64,000 bases of DNA from Nematostella vectensis (GCF_932526225.1 NC_064041.1:5762046-5826045), one strand, 5' to 3'. Positions 1-10,496 are shown, counted from the stretch's first letter. Notes: generated by a model from the sequence alone, not told the origin. Translations and numbers: made by a program.

Positions 1-37
1 TATTAGCCTGGTCTTTTAATTACCGTTTTTTTTTTAG

Positions 38-637
38 CATCCGGTGACTCAGCGCAAACAAATGATCTACAAGCCTGGTCGAATGACCCGCAAGCCTGGT
101 CGACTCGTGACCCGCAGGACAAGTCGAGTGACCCTCAAGACAAGTCGAGTGACCCGCAAGCCTGGTCGAGTGACCCGCAGGACAAGTCGAGTGACCCGCA
201 AGCCTGGTCGAGTGACCCGCAAGCCTGGTCGAGTGACCCTCAAGACAAGTCAAGTGACCCGCAAGCCTGGTCGAGTGACCCGCAAGCCTGGTCGAGTGAC
301 CCGCAAGCCTGGTCGAGTGACCCTCAAGACAAGTCGAGTGACCCGCAAGCCTGGTCGAGTGACCCGCAAGCCTGGTCGAGTGACTCGCAAGCCTGGTCGA
401 GTGACCCGCAAGCCTGGTCAAGTGACCCGCAAGCCTGGTCGAGTGACCCGCAAGCCTGGTCGAGTGACCCTCAAGACAAGTCGAGTGATCCGCAAGCCTG
501 GTCGAGTGACCCGCAGGACAAGTCGAGTGACCCGCAAGCCTGGTCGAGTGACCCGCAAGCCTGGTCGAGTGACCCGCAAGCCTGGTCGAGAGACCCACCT
601 CCGCCGAAAGGAAGCACTGATGCAGATCTCGATGATG
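38..637 (+). CDS. Internal exon encoding a 7-residue tandem-repeat protein (DPQAWSS/DPQDKSS)
   Basis: A polypyrimidine tract and AG end at 37, and a GTGAGT donor starts at 638. The 600 bases between are open in the frame that begins one base before the exon, so it is a phase 1-1 exon. Translation gives a short lead-in, then about 25 units of 7 residues. Most units are DPQAWSS and about a third of those in the first half are DPQDKSS; the exon closes with a proline-rich, acidic tail. A second frame (basic VTRKPGR units) is also open. The DPQAWSS frame is preferred because most differences between units (CCG/CCT, CAA/CAG, TCG/TCA, GAC/GAT) are silent in it but change residues in the other. No ATG lies in frame, so earlier exons must be left of the window. 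It may belong to the lectin locus L1 downstream, whose introns are also phase 1. Function unknown; a secreted structural repeat is a guess. Confidence 0.55.
64..591 (+). repeat. 21-bp minisatellite, about 25 units, inside the repeat-protein exon
   Basis: The unit is built around GACCCGCAAGCCTGG followed by TCGAGT. A second unit type carries GACAAG in place of GCCTGG. The period is 21 bases throughout except for one 24-base unit at 85-108. Because the period is a multiple of three, gain or loss of units keeps the frame. Confidence 0.95.
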
Positions 638-1204
638 GTGAGTCTTGGCACGCATGATAGATTGCCCTCACCCACACAACCCACACATCCTGGTTCCTCG
701 CCTAAGTCCGGGATAAGTTGATGATAAGGTATTTTTTTTTTTAATTAGCTCTTGAATGGCTGAATTCCAAATTGCGATGCAAAACTGGAGATATTTGTCC
801 TCTAATAAGCCAGTTCAGAGTTTAAGAAAAAAAAAGGCTGGGAGACGCAGGGTCGAATCGATCGAATCGGACCAAATGGGCGATTTAGCGGAAGAGTTTG
901 TATGGTGGTCTTGGAGAAAAATCCTTCCTACAAAGCCGTTTTACAAGATATGGGAAAACCAACCACATTTATGTGCTGCAGACTACTAATTGTTTTACTT
1001 TTCGGCCTCGTTTTGTTATGAATACGGCCCGATAAAAATTTTTACGGATAGATTTACTTCGCTCTGTGAGCCAATTTGACTTCCGCTCGCAAAACATTAC
1101 CGATGGAACTTCGGTACTTTGGTACCTCAGGTAAAAATGAAATGATTTTCGTCCACGAAATTGAAGTAATATTTTTGCTAAACATCTAAGAACAATATTG
1201 GTTT
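638..1204. other. No gene seen; probable intron
   Basis: AT-rich sequence after a good donor at 638. A short open frame at 756-989 has no similarity I recognise and no convincing splice partners. Confidence 0.4.
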
Positions 1205-1552
1205 GAATTCTACGGCATAAAAATTGAAACGGCACTTCTACCGATGGATTTTATACTCCGATTCGCAGTTCGCCGATAAACTTTCTTTTAAGGAATGACT
1301 CAGGGTAGTCAGAATATCGCTCCGTAGAAATACTTTTTGCGCCCTGTTCATCCCAAATTGCCCCCTATACGAAGTGCAAGTCTTCAAAAATGAAAGTCTT
1401 CAAAAATGCTCTAAAAGATATTTTGAAATCATTCATTGCCACTGTCCATTGCCATTTATTGAGGACTTTATTGCACTTCGTATAGGGGGCAATTTGGGAG
1501 TATAAAATGCATCGGTAGAAGTGCCGTTTCAATTTTTATGCCGTAGAATTTT
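1205..1552. mobile_element. Foldback (MITE-like) element with interrupted inverted repeats
   Basis: The segment 1205-1256 (GAATTCTACGGCATAAAAAT and onward) is the inverse complement of about 1500-1552, and 1351-1380 is the inverse complement of about 1471-1500. In the right arm the two pieces are contiguous. In the left arm they are separated by about 95 bases, so the left arm has probably taken an insertion. No coding capacity. Confidence 0.7.
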
Positions 1553-1659
1553 TCTTCAAGATCGCAACAAAAACTCTCTTGTGAAATCGCTATTTTGGTC
1601 CGAAATAGCCCAACTGGCTATTGTGAAATGTCTTTATTGCTGACTCCTCTTTTCGACTT

Positions 1660-2550
1660 TCTTACTGGTTTCCCTGTGGTATCTTAGATACGTGTGCATT
1701 TGTAACAATGCATCTCCCTCGGTCGAGTCCTAGGCATTCTTACTGGTTTCCCTGTGGTATCTGAGATACGTGTGCATTTGTAACAATGCATCTCCCTCGG
1801 TAGAGTCCAGGGCTTTCTTACTGGTTTCCCTGTGGTATATGAGGTACGTGTGCATCTTCCTCGGTCGAGTCCAGGGCTTTCTTACTGGTTTCCCTGTGGT
1901 ATCTGACATACGTGTGCATTTTCCTCGGTAGAGTCCAGGGCTTTCTTACTGGTTTCCCTGTGGTATCTGAGATACGTGTGCATTTGTAACAATGCATCTC
2001 CCTCGGTAGAGTCCAGGGCTTTCTTACTGGTTTCCCTGTGGTATCTGAGATACGTGTGCATTTGTAACAATGCATCTCCCTCGGTAGAGTCCAGGGCTTT
2101 CTTACTGGTTTCCCTGTGGTATCTGAGATACGTGTGCATCTGTAACAATGCATCTCCCTCGGTAGAGTCCAGGGCTTTCTTACTGGTTTCCCTGTGGTAC
2201 CTGAGGTACGTGCATTTGTAACAATGCATCTCCCTCGGTAGAGTCCAGGGCTTTCTTACTGGTTTCCCTGTGGTACCTGAGGTACGTGCATTTGTAACAA
2301 TGCATCTCCCTTGGTAGAGTCCAGGGCTTTCTTACTGGTTTCCCTGTGGTACCTGAGGTACGTGCATTTGTAACAATGCATCTCCCTCGGTAGAGTCCAG
2401 GGCTTTCTTACTGGTTTCCCTGTGGTATCTGAGATACGTGTGCATTTGTAACAATGCATCTTCCTCGGTGTAGTCCAGGGCTTTCTTACTGGTTTCCCTG
2501 TGGTATCTGAGATACGTGTGCATTTGTAACAATGCATCTCCCTCGGTTGT
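1660..2550. repeat. 76-78-bp minisatellite, about 12 units
   Basis: Units contain CTGGTTTCCCTGTGGTATCT, then ACGTGTGCATTTGTAACAAT, then CTCGGTAGAGTCCAGGGC. Two units near 1820-1945 have lost the middle part. The sequence TTGTGAAATGTCTTTA occurs on both sides of the array. Several minus-strand frames stay open across units, but the unit length varies between multiples and non-multiples of three, so no single frame persists. Degenerate copies recur at 4412-4640. Confidence 0.9.
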
Positions 2551-2596
2551 GAAATGTCTTTAGTGCTTATTGCTTTTCGACATTTGCTTTGTTTAG

Positions 2597-3232
2597 ACAT
2601 TCTACTGAAGGAGCTAGAGGCTACGACAGCCGATGCAAGCAAAAACAGAGCCAGTAAGTACCACGTGCCATGTAATCCTTTCAAGATTACCAAATAGTTT
2701 GAAACACCAGCAATAGCGCGTGGTGAGAAAATAGAAAAATTACTGCAGATGTCATATTTATGTGCTCATCACTGGTGTAACTTCAAAATGTTCAATAGCA
2801 GTACTCATTGTAAATTATAAAAGACACTTTGGGATAATCATAAAAGGTAATCATAAGAACAGTGGAGGGAAATCGGATTTCTTTAAAGAGAAAACAGAAA
2901 TACGTGGAAACGAGGTGTTTATGCTAGCCTTCAATCCAATCCTTCATGCTCCAGTGAGCGGCGTACATAGGGGGATTGCGCAGGTTACGGCCAAGAGGTT
3001 TGTCATTTTCTTATTAAGGAATCTTCAAATACTATCCCTTTTGCTTATGATACCCATGACTGCGACCCCCTCCCCCCATCCTCAGCCAATCCTTGACACG
3101 CGCCTGCTAGCAATGTGCGCTTATTTGATCAAACTTTCTTTTTTACAAGCCTTATTGGACCTTTGTTCATTTCAACAGATGGCGCCATGGAGAACCCTCT
3201 CGCCACCAAACGCGTTTACTTGCACAAGACTC
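2597..3232 (+). CDS. Two candidate short exons upstream of the L1 lectin exon
   Basis: Candidate exon 2597-2653 (57 bases) follows TTTGTTTAG and ends at a GTAAGT donor. Candidate exon 3179-3232 (54 bases) follows TTTCAACAG and ends at GTAAGT. Both are open as phase 1-1 exons, and joined to the SUEL exon at 4131 they make one continuous frame. The encoded peptides (beginning ILLKELEATTAD and GAMENPLATKR) have no domain I know. The first candidate overlaps, on the other strand, an open frame with a signal-peptide-like start. Support is splice consensus and phase only. Confidence 0.4.
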
Positions 3233-4130
3233 GTAAGTTGACGGGAAAAGCGCCTTTAAGCGTCTTAAAAGACCTTACTCTTGGTGCAACTTGTCGCGCA
3301 AAACAACAACAACAAAAAAATTGCAATTTGCACGTGCAATGCCACATGTATTGCTGCGCCTTTAAAAATTTGTTACATAAAGTAGAAGTGTGTTCTACGT
3401 TCCATGTGACTTTGACAAAAGAAAAACAATTGCAAAGGGGGCATTCACACGTATGGAAAACGCGCGTTTTCCTGGCCGGAACAAGTTGCAAGAAAAAATC
3501 GTACTTTGACAGTCGTTATTGTTGAGGCAAAAAAGAATAGGTGTGCGAAAATGCCTGCTAGAAAGAAGTAGAAAGAAAAAGTTGCGCGTGAAAATTTCCT
3601 GTGTTTTTTTTTTTTAACTATCAAGGTATTGTATCTCTTATTTATTTTGTGTCAGTTCGGACAATCTAATAACGAGTTATGGAAACGAGTAGAACTTTCT
3701 TAAAGAAGCGGTCCTTGCTCTTCTATAGACCTGATTGTCGAGCACAATATTATGTCATAATATTGTCACATAACCATGCTTATTGACATCATGTATTTTT
3801 GCCTGTTACTGAGTTTAATTAAAATTTATATTGTTATATTAATTTAATGATTCATATGCATGCATGCAACAAAATATCACGCACTTGCGCACTTCTTCAA
3901 ATGTATACACCTATTTCATGAAAGGTTACACTCGAGAATCAATGTGTCGTAGCCCGCGTCGGCTTATGGGTACCGTATAAACGATACAGCTTTTGACACC
4001 TGGATTTGTATTTTATTTACGCTTATTTACTTGATACCCATCAAGCACTGCGAGTTACGATACACAGATTCTCGGAGTGCAACCTTATTTGAAATAGGTG
4101 TACATAGATTGGCTAATCATCTTTCCTTAG

Positions 4131-4411
4131 GAACGTATAGACTCTGCGAGCACAAAAGCGGCCTACTCCGGTGTCCACGAGGCCAAAAGATCTCGATCGG
4201 CTATGCAAATTACGGGCGGACCCGCGGGCGGGAGATTTGCCCGCATTCTTCCATTCACACTGTTCGTTGCCACTCGAACTATTCCTCGCAGCTAATCCGG
4301 TGCGCGTGTCAAGGACGTAACGCGTGCCGACTGTACGCAAAAAACGAGGTGTACGGGGACCCCTGCCCTGGCACATTCAAGTACATCGAGGTCAAGTTTA
4401 AGTGTATCTAA
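4131..4411 (+). CDS. SUEL-type (rhamnose-binding) lectin domain, terminal exon of locus L1
   Basis: After a CTTTCCTTAG acceptor the exon encodes a full galactose/rhamnose-binding lectin (Gal_Lectin, SUEL) domain ending in TAA. Family marks are visible: YANYGR near the start, then GDPC and GTFKYIEV near the end, and a terminal cysteine one residue before the stop. The exon is 281 bases, exactly the length of the L2 SUEL exon, and enters in phase 1. It is more divergent and more basic than L2 and L3. Such domains bind rhamnose or galactose and are usually secreted. No chitin-binding exon was found before it. The 5' end of the gene is unresolved; it may include the candidate exons at 2597-3232 and even the repeat exon at 38-637. 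Confidence 0.85.
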
Positions 4412-4412
4412 G

Positions 4413-4797
4413 GTACGTGTGGTACAATGCATCTAGGATATCTTATTGGGTTCCCTGTGGTATCTAAGGTACGTGTGTAACAATGCATCGAGGCCATCTT
4501 ATTGGGTTCCCTGTGGTATCTAAGGTACGTGTGTGACAATGTATCTCAATTCTAAGCTGAGTCCTAGGCTTTCCTGTGGTATTTGAGGTTCGTGTGGGTT
4601 CCCTGTGATATTTGAGGTTCGTGTGCATTTGTGACAATCCATCTTCCTTAGTTGAGTCCTAAGCTTTCTTGCTGGGTTTTCCTTTGGTAAAACGTTATTA
4701 CTGCTGGGTTTTCTGTGGTATAACGTTATTACTGAGGTCAATCTTTTGCGCTTTCTTTTATCTGATAATAATCTAATCTTAACGATTTCTCCCACAG
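4413..4797 (+). other. Probable 3' UTR intron of L1, filled with stop-and-donor repeats
   Basis: The stop TAA is followed by one G and then GTACGT. An acceptor TTTCTCCCACAG ends at 4797. TATCTAAGGTACGTGTG, which spans the stop and the donor, recurs at about 4461 and 4517 with a 56-base spacing, and more degraded copies follow. The copies belong to the same family as the array at 1660-2550. Confidence 0.5.
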
Positions 4798-5640
4798 ATA
4801 GCGCAGTAGATGATCCAGTAGAATAGACGCCTAGAGATGGGAAAAATACACACCACGGAGATAGCTAGAAAAATAGTTCTTTCGTTCGCATTAACATTTA
4901 ATTTTGACCACTATATGGGCTCAGTTTTGAAGAAAAATGTAACCAGTAACAAACAAAAAAACATGTCGGGTTTCAGCCTGAATCCGCCTTCTTGTCAGGC
5001 CTAATAGAATAATTGAGACTGATTTCTTTTTAATCCACAACCTTTCTGTTACAGAAACAAGCTTTTTGTAAAATAAAACCATATTAGTAGCAATGAGAAA
5101 AAACAACCATTGTAAATCACAAATAAAAAAATATCAAATGACGTCTGACTACAGGCTTACTTATATTCAGCATGCCCTTCTTTCGCTGACCCTATTTACA
5201 TTCAGTTAGAGCAGCCCTCGAATACATGCTGTCAGTACGCCCCCTCCCCTCCCCTCCCATGCCTTTTGGCCTACATACTACAAATATAGCATCGGATAGC
5301 ATCGGATGTACTCACTGTTTTAAGGAAGCTCGCGTAATATTTCTCAAGCGATCAGGTGCTCGGAATGCTCCAATCCTCTTTTTCATTTGCTTTGAGTATT
5401 TTTCTAAACAATTCTTCAAATCTGCTTGCAGAATTACACTTGCACTCACTAATTACCATTTGGTGGCCTTTTGATTCCCGAGATAATTTCACTGAATGCA
5501 AAAAAAAAGAAAGAAAATTTCCGAAAAAGTGATTCTTGACTTTTCACTTTGAACGGCGAGATAATGTTATAAAGAAACTTCAAGTCAGATACACAGAGTT
5601 CCTAAAAGAAAATTTGCTTAAAAAAAAAAAATCCGCACTC
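4798..5640 (+). other. Putative L1 3' UTR and intergenic DNA
   Basis: No gene seen. AATAAA at about 5072 is a possible polyadenylation signal for L1. A C-rich stretch (CCCCTCCCC repeated) lies at 5240-5260. Confidence 0.35.
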
Positions 5641-6225
5641 AGTACTGTCCCACCCGCGACAACTCACAGTCCAGTCACTACCTGAAATCACCCGCGACAA
5701 TTTACAGTCCAGTAAGTACCTAAAATCACCCGCGACAATTCACATTCCAGTCACTACCCGAAATCACCCACGACAATTCACAGTCTCCAGTAAGTACCTA
5801 AAATCACCCGCGACAATTCACAGTTCAGTCAGTACCTAAAATCACCCGCGAGAATTCACAGTCCAGTCACTACCTAAAATCCCCCGCGACAACTCACAGT
5901 CTCCAGTAAGTACCTAAAATCCCCCGCGACAACTCACAGTCCAGTCAGTACCTAAAATCACCAGCGACAATTCATAGTCCAGTCAGTGCCTGAAGTCACC
6001 CACGACAATTCACAGTCCAGTCACTACCTGAAACCACAACAATTCACAGTTCAGTCAGTACCTAAAATCACCAGCGACAATTCACAGTCCAGTCACTACC
6101 TAAAATCCCCCGCGACAATTCACAGTCCAGTCAGTACCTAAAATCACCAGCGACAATTCACAGTCCAGTCAGTGCCTGGAGTCACCCACGACAATTCACA
6201 GTCCAGTCAGTGCCTGAAATCTGAT
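5640..6225. repeat. 38-bp minisatellite, about 15 units, upstream of L2
   Basis: The unit reads CACCCGCGACAATTCACAGT then CCAGTCAGTACCTAAAAT, with some units three bases longer. Several units contain CCAGTAAGTACC, which matches a 5' splice site. It ends about 300 bases before the L2 start codon. Confidence 0.9.
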
Positions 6226-6309
6226 GTGCGGCTCGGTCAGTTTCACCACAGGTAGACGGAGTCGCGTAGGGGAGTTGGTACTGGACTAGACCTGTCTTAG
6301 CGTTGCTTA

Positions 6310-6367
6310 GCCTGTGTGCAGCCGGAAATAATTCCATTAATAGAACTATTTCCGGCTGCACACAGGC
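6310..6367. repeat. Perfect 21-bp inverted repeat (hairpin)
   Basis: 6310-6330 (GCCTGTGTGCAGCCGGAAAT plus A) is the exact inverse complement of 6347-6367, with a 16-base spacer. It sits 164 bases before the L2 start codon, in the likely promoter or 5' UTR. CTAGACCTG occurs just outside both arms. It could be a small foldback element or an RNA hairpin. Confidence 0.85.
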
Positions 6368-6530
6368 CTAGACCTGCCATGGCTTTTTGTAGCGTTTCGA
6401 CAGCCCACTTTGACATGTTTGACAGCGCAAAGCCAAGACAAGCTATTAAAAGAATAGGTCGATGCTTGCAGATATTATCGATTACACAGAAGAAGCAAAG
6501 CAAGGAAGGAATCAAGCATTTAACAGGAAG

Positions 6531-9179
6531 ATGAAGATTGCACTCTGTGTTCTGACACTTAGTTGCATTGTGCTTTCGACACAATCAGGTAATGGTAATT
6601 TAGGATTTACCGTATCTTGATAATGACTAAACGGAGATTTATCAAAATCATTTCAAATTTCAGAGCCCGCTCTTGGGGCAAAGAAAGGGAAGCTCTTCCG
6701 CTTTCGCAAAGAAAGGGAAGGTGTTTCATTGTCCTTAAAAGTCTGTAGACTAATTAAGAGCATGACAAAACAATGAAAGACCAAAGTCAACAAAATTGAG
6801 ATAAAGTACAAAGCATTTACAATACGATACAATTTTTTAACACTTGCCGTTGAACAGTATCGAGGCGCGCGAATTCAAGATGGCTTCCACGAATGCAAAC
6901 TCGTGATATTGTATACATGCTTGCGTGCGATTTGCTGCTTATGCCATGCCAACACGTAGTGTTTTACAAGCGACAGAGATTCTGCTTCATGTTTTGATAC
7001 GTGGAACCTGGATTTTACGATAATCTCGATTCTACGATATAGTTCCTTTCTCCCGGCCAAAATACAGTGAAATGTATAAGAAATTACCTCGATCTTACGA
7101 TATTGGATACAACGATAATCTCGATTTAAATGATACAAATCTGTTTTCCCAAGCGTAATTTTCACCTCAATACAATGATATTACTGATTCTGTATATCAA
7201 CGAAGAGAGAAAAGCTCAAGACACCGCACTGACGTACAGTACAGTTCATCGGTTTTCTTGACTTGACAGATCTTGTTAAATGCAGATTCAATTTACAGAG
7301 TAACTAGTACTATTTTTATTTTTTTAATACAAATAACTAGTACTAGTATTATTTTGTAAAACTTCATAACTAATACGACTTCGCTACAACTATATTTTCA
7401 TTGGATTTTTCTTTATATTGTCAAATCGAGGACCTCTTTCTAACGATACCTCGATTTTACGATACATTTTCTTTCTCCCGAGGCACATCGCAAAATCCAG
7501 GTTCCACTGTCTTTTGAAAAGCCATATGCAAGGCAAATTCAACACAGGACCAGGGAGTGATCAAGGATTGCTTTAGGGGCAGCATGAAGTAGAAGGGAAA
7601 GGGCTTGCTGCAGCACTAAAAACGGGCAAGGGACTCAGTTTTTAAAGCATTTCATTTCTGTAGCTCCCAGCCCCCTCCCTCTAGACTCGCTACTGCTTAA
7701 AGCCAGTCGATCCTGCGTGATGCGTGGTTTTGTAAGCTATGAAAACCCCATGCATGTGAATGAAATCCGTTTTAATCATGCTGAGATTCAATCCATCCTA
7801 CAATAAAATCGACTCGATTATATTTCTACGATATCAAACAATGCTGGGTAAGTTTTATTCTTCAAAATGATGGGAGTTTTAAACAAAAACAAAACAACAG
7901 TGTCACGCAAGTCGGATTCACAGCACATTGTTTCTTTGTAGCGAGTGTGAGTAACTTCTGTCAAGATAAGGCGGATGGTAACTATGCTCATCCATCCAAG
8001 TGCGATATGTACATCACGTGCTCTAACGGGATCGCGCACGAGATGCCATGTCCCGCGGGACTCAACTGGAACGACGTGACAAAGGAATGCGACTGGCCGC
8101 GCGACGCTCCTTGCTGTAAGTAAATCACAGAAAGGCCCATAATAAACTGAGGCCGTGAGCATCACGTTAGAGAGAGACGATAAAGAAATCTTTCAATGAA
8201 AATAAACCCTTCCTGACATAGAAGCCTTCTGACCGATTCATTAAGAGCGATAGCGCGAACTTGTCACCCAAAAGGTGTGTGATGTGTCAGTGTTTCAAAC
8301 AAACAAATTCCAAGAATTTGTGATTATTTCCACTTCTCTAAACCACGCCTAGAGAGAGACGATAAAGAAATCTTTCAATGAAAATAAACCCTTCTGACAT
8401 ACAAACCTTCTGACCGATTCATTAAGAGCGAGCGCGAACTTGTCACCCAAAAGGTGTGTGATGTGTCAGTGTTTCAAACAAACAAATTCCAAGAATTGTT
8501 GATTATTTCCACTTCTTTAAACCACGCCTTTCTTGAAGTGTTTCATTTCTCTTGAAGTTTTGAGTTACCGGGGTTAACAGCCGCCTCAAGCGTGCGCAGC
8601 ATCAATATGATCGCGTAGAATATGATCGCGTGGGGGAAGAGAAGGAAAGAAAACTTCCTTTCCACTGTTAATATTTATACAGCCCCCCCCCCTTTTTTTT
8701 GCAAAATTTTATTATGCCATTCATTTACTTTATCATATATAATGCCAGTCATTGCCATATGATTTAAAGTCATATAGTTTACTAAGCATTCGCAATGCAG
8801 CTTACTTGCTGCTGTTGACCGGTGTGTGCGCGCGCTTGCATCGGATAACGCGCGCGGAGGCTTACTAAGAAATGGCATATATCTCCATTCTCTTTCAGCA
8901 ACCCACAAAGCCATCATTTGCGAGCACCAGACTGCGTCACTCCAATGCTCATCTGGAACCAAGATAAGCATCTGGTACGCGAACTACGGGCGTACAGCCG
9001 GGGCTGCAGTTTGCCCTCATCCTTCCATAAAAACGACGAATTGCGTCTCCAGCTCTGCGGCGATCCATGCCGAGTGTCAAGGGAAGACCTCGTGCACGCT
9101 TCATGCTTCGAACTCGGTGTACGGTGACCCGTGTGTCGGCACGTTCAAGTACATCGAGGTCAAATACAAGTGTGCCTAA
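6531..9179 (+). CDS. L2: secreted protein with chitin-binding (peritrophin-A) and SUEL lectin domains
   Basis: Four coding exons: 6531-6588, 6664-6720, 7942-8115 and 8899-9179, joined by phase-1 GT-AG introns; 189 residues. Exon 1 is a signal peptide (MKIALCVLTLSCIVL). Exon 2 (57 bases) is short and basic, with KKGKLFRFRK. Exon 3 is a CBM_14/peritrophin-A domain with six cysteines and the core CSNGIAHEMPCPAGLNW. Exon 4 is a SUEL domain with YANYGR, GDPC and GTFKYIEV. Known families: CBM_14 binds chitin and SUEL binds rhamnose or galactose, so the product is probably a secreted microbe- or matrix-binding lectin. The ATG is chosen because it opens the signal peptide after stops upstream. Intron 2 carries a Tigger-like MITE and intron 3 a 182-base tandem duplication. 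Large parts are near-identical to L3. Confidence 0.88.
6999..7510. mobile_element. Tigger/pogo-like non-autonomous DNA transposon in L2 intron 2
   Basis: The left end GTGGAACCTGGATTTTACGA is mirrored at the right end by AAATCCAGGTTCCACTG. Inner CTCGATTTTACGATA-type motifs recur on both sides. The CAGTGGAACCT... terminus is typical of pogo/Tigger elements. No transposase frame remains. Confidence 0.65.
8169..8530. repeat. Tandem duplication, 182-bp period, in L2 intron 3
   Basis: The block starting AGAGAGAGACGATAAAGAAA at 8169 recurs at 8351 with only a few base differences. Confidence 0.92.
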
Positions 9180-9189
9180 CGATACAAAG

Positions 9190-9948
9190 GTAATTTAGCC
9201 TAGAAAAACGATTCGCTCCTCATCCAATAAGCACTAACTTCACCCTATCTTGTTAGCAGATCTTTTTCCTGTTTTTAACAATAACCTGTCGAGGCGTATC
9301 TGATCTATCGTTTGTTTGTTTGCTTATTTACCATTCTAACGTTGCGCGGGAATTGAGTCGAGTTGATAAGCAAACAGCATGCCGGGACGATTTTAAGGGA
9401 CGCAATTCAACAAGATTCAATTCAATGGTGTCGTAAGCATGTTGATGTGATACTGAACGAGAGCTAAATTCAACTCCCGGAATAATAATTAGTTAGAACA
9501 CAACATAAAAAACATTGGCATCGTTCATCGCCTGGGAATAATTGCGTCCCCTAAAACTGTCCCAGCATGCTGTTCATCTATCAACTCGACCCAATCTCCC
9601 GCGCAACGTGAGAATGATGAGTCTATCTCCTGGAACACAAACGTACACGCAGAAAGAACAGAGACACGGCAAGGCTGAGTAAACTGTTAGAATAAACCAA
9701 CAAAAAAGGGCCTATAATTTCCTTTAATGAATTTAAGCCCTTTTTTCTGGAGTCACGGCCGCAGCAATTTTTGTGTTTATTTTGGCGCGAGTTTGCAACT
9801 CAAAAAGTCACGTGTTTCTTAGTGCAAGTCGCATGTTGTTTCACGACACTCTTCTAGATAGCAAGTGAGTAAATGACGTGCTGACAAGACATGCACGTAC
9901 ACAGAAATCACTCTGAGGCTTATATAATGTGTTGTGTTTTCCCAACAG
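9190..9948 (+). other. Probable 3' UTR intron of L2
   Basis: A GTAATT donor follows ACAAAG ten bases after the TAA, and an acceptor TTTTCCCAACAG ends at 9948. AATAAA near 10064 would terminate the transcript. L3 has the same layout, which supports the call. Confidence 0.5.
9331..9619. mobile_element. Foldback MITE with about 80-bp inverted arms
   Basis: The left arm (TTGCGCGGGAATTGAGTCGA, then AACAGCATGC, ending in GGGACGCAATT) is matched in reverse by AATTGCGTCCCCTAAAACTG through CTCCCGCGCAACGTGAGAAT. About 125 bases lie between the arms. It sits inside the proposed 3' UTR intron of L2. Confidence 0.8.
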
Positions 9949-10296
9949 ATCAAGAACCTAGGCAACATTGAAAAAGGCATCTACTAACACACAAGTCAAA
10001 ATTACAAGATATGATTTAGATCTTTATCAAGCTGGTTAATACTTTAGACTACGGCAGGATAAATAAACGTCTGAGAAACGTCATTAACGCTATAAACGCA
10101 AAACTGTAGTTGATAACAAGTTCATCTTATTTGTAACAAAAAGAAGGGATTAAAATTTATTATATCTCTAAAGCAGTATTCATATATACTTTTTCTACAT
10201 AGCATGCACTAAGTTTTACGATACTTTGATATGTTAAGGTTTTAGGTACGGATGAAATTAGTACAATATCATCGGGTCAATATATGCGGACAACAC

Positions 10297-10496
10297 NNNN
10301 NNNNNNNNNNNNNNNNNNNNNNNNNNNNNNNNNNNNNNNNNNNNNNNNNNNNNNNNNNNNNNNNNNNNNNNNNNNNNNNNNNNNNNNNNNNNNNNNNNNN
10401 NNNNNNNNNNNNNNNNNNNNNNNNNNNNNNNNNNNNNNNNNNNNNNNNNNNNNNNNNNNNNNNNNNNNNNNNNNNNNNNNNNNNNNNNNNNNNNNN
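10297..10496. other. Assembly gap (200 N)
   Basis: A run of exactly 200 N, directly followed by a GA microsatellite, so the gap is probably the unresolved part of that repeat and its size may be nominal. Confidence 1.

Noticed and set aside
44-721. Plus-strand frame of basic VTRKPGR repeats
   Set aside because: It overlaps the DPQAWSS frame. Differences between units change residues here but are mostly silent in the DPQAWSS frame, and it reads on through the likely splice donor at 638.
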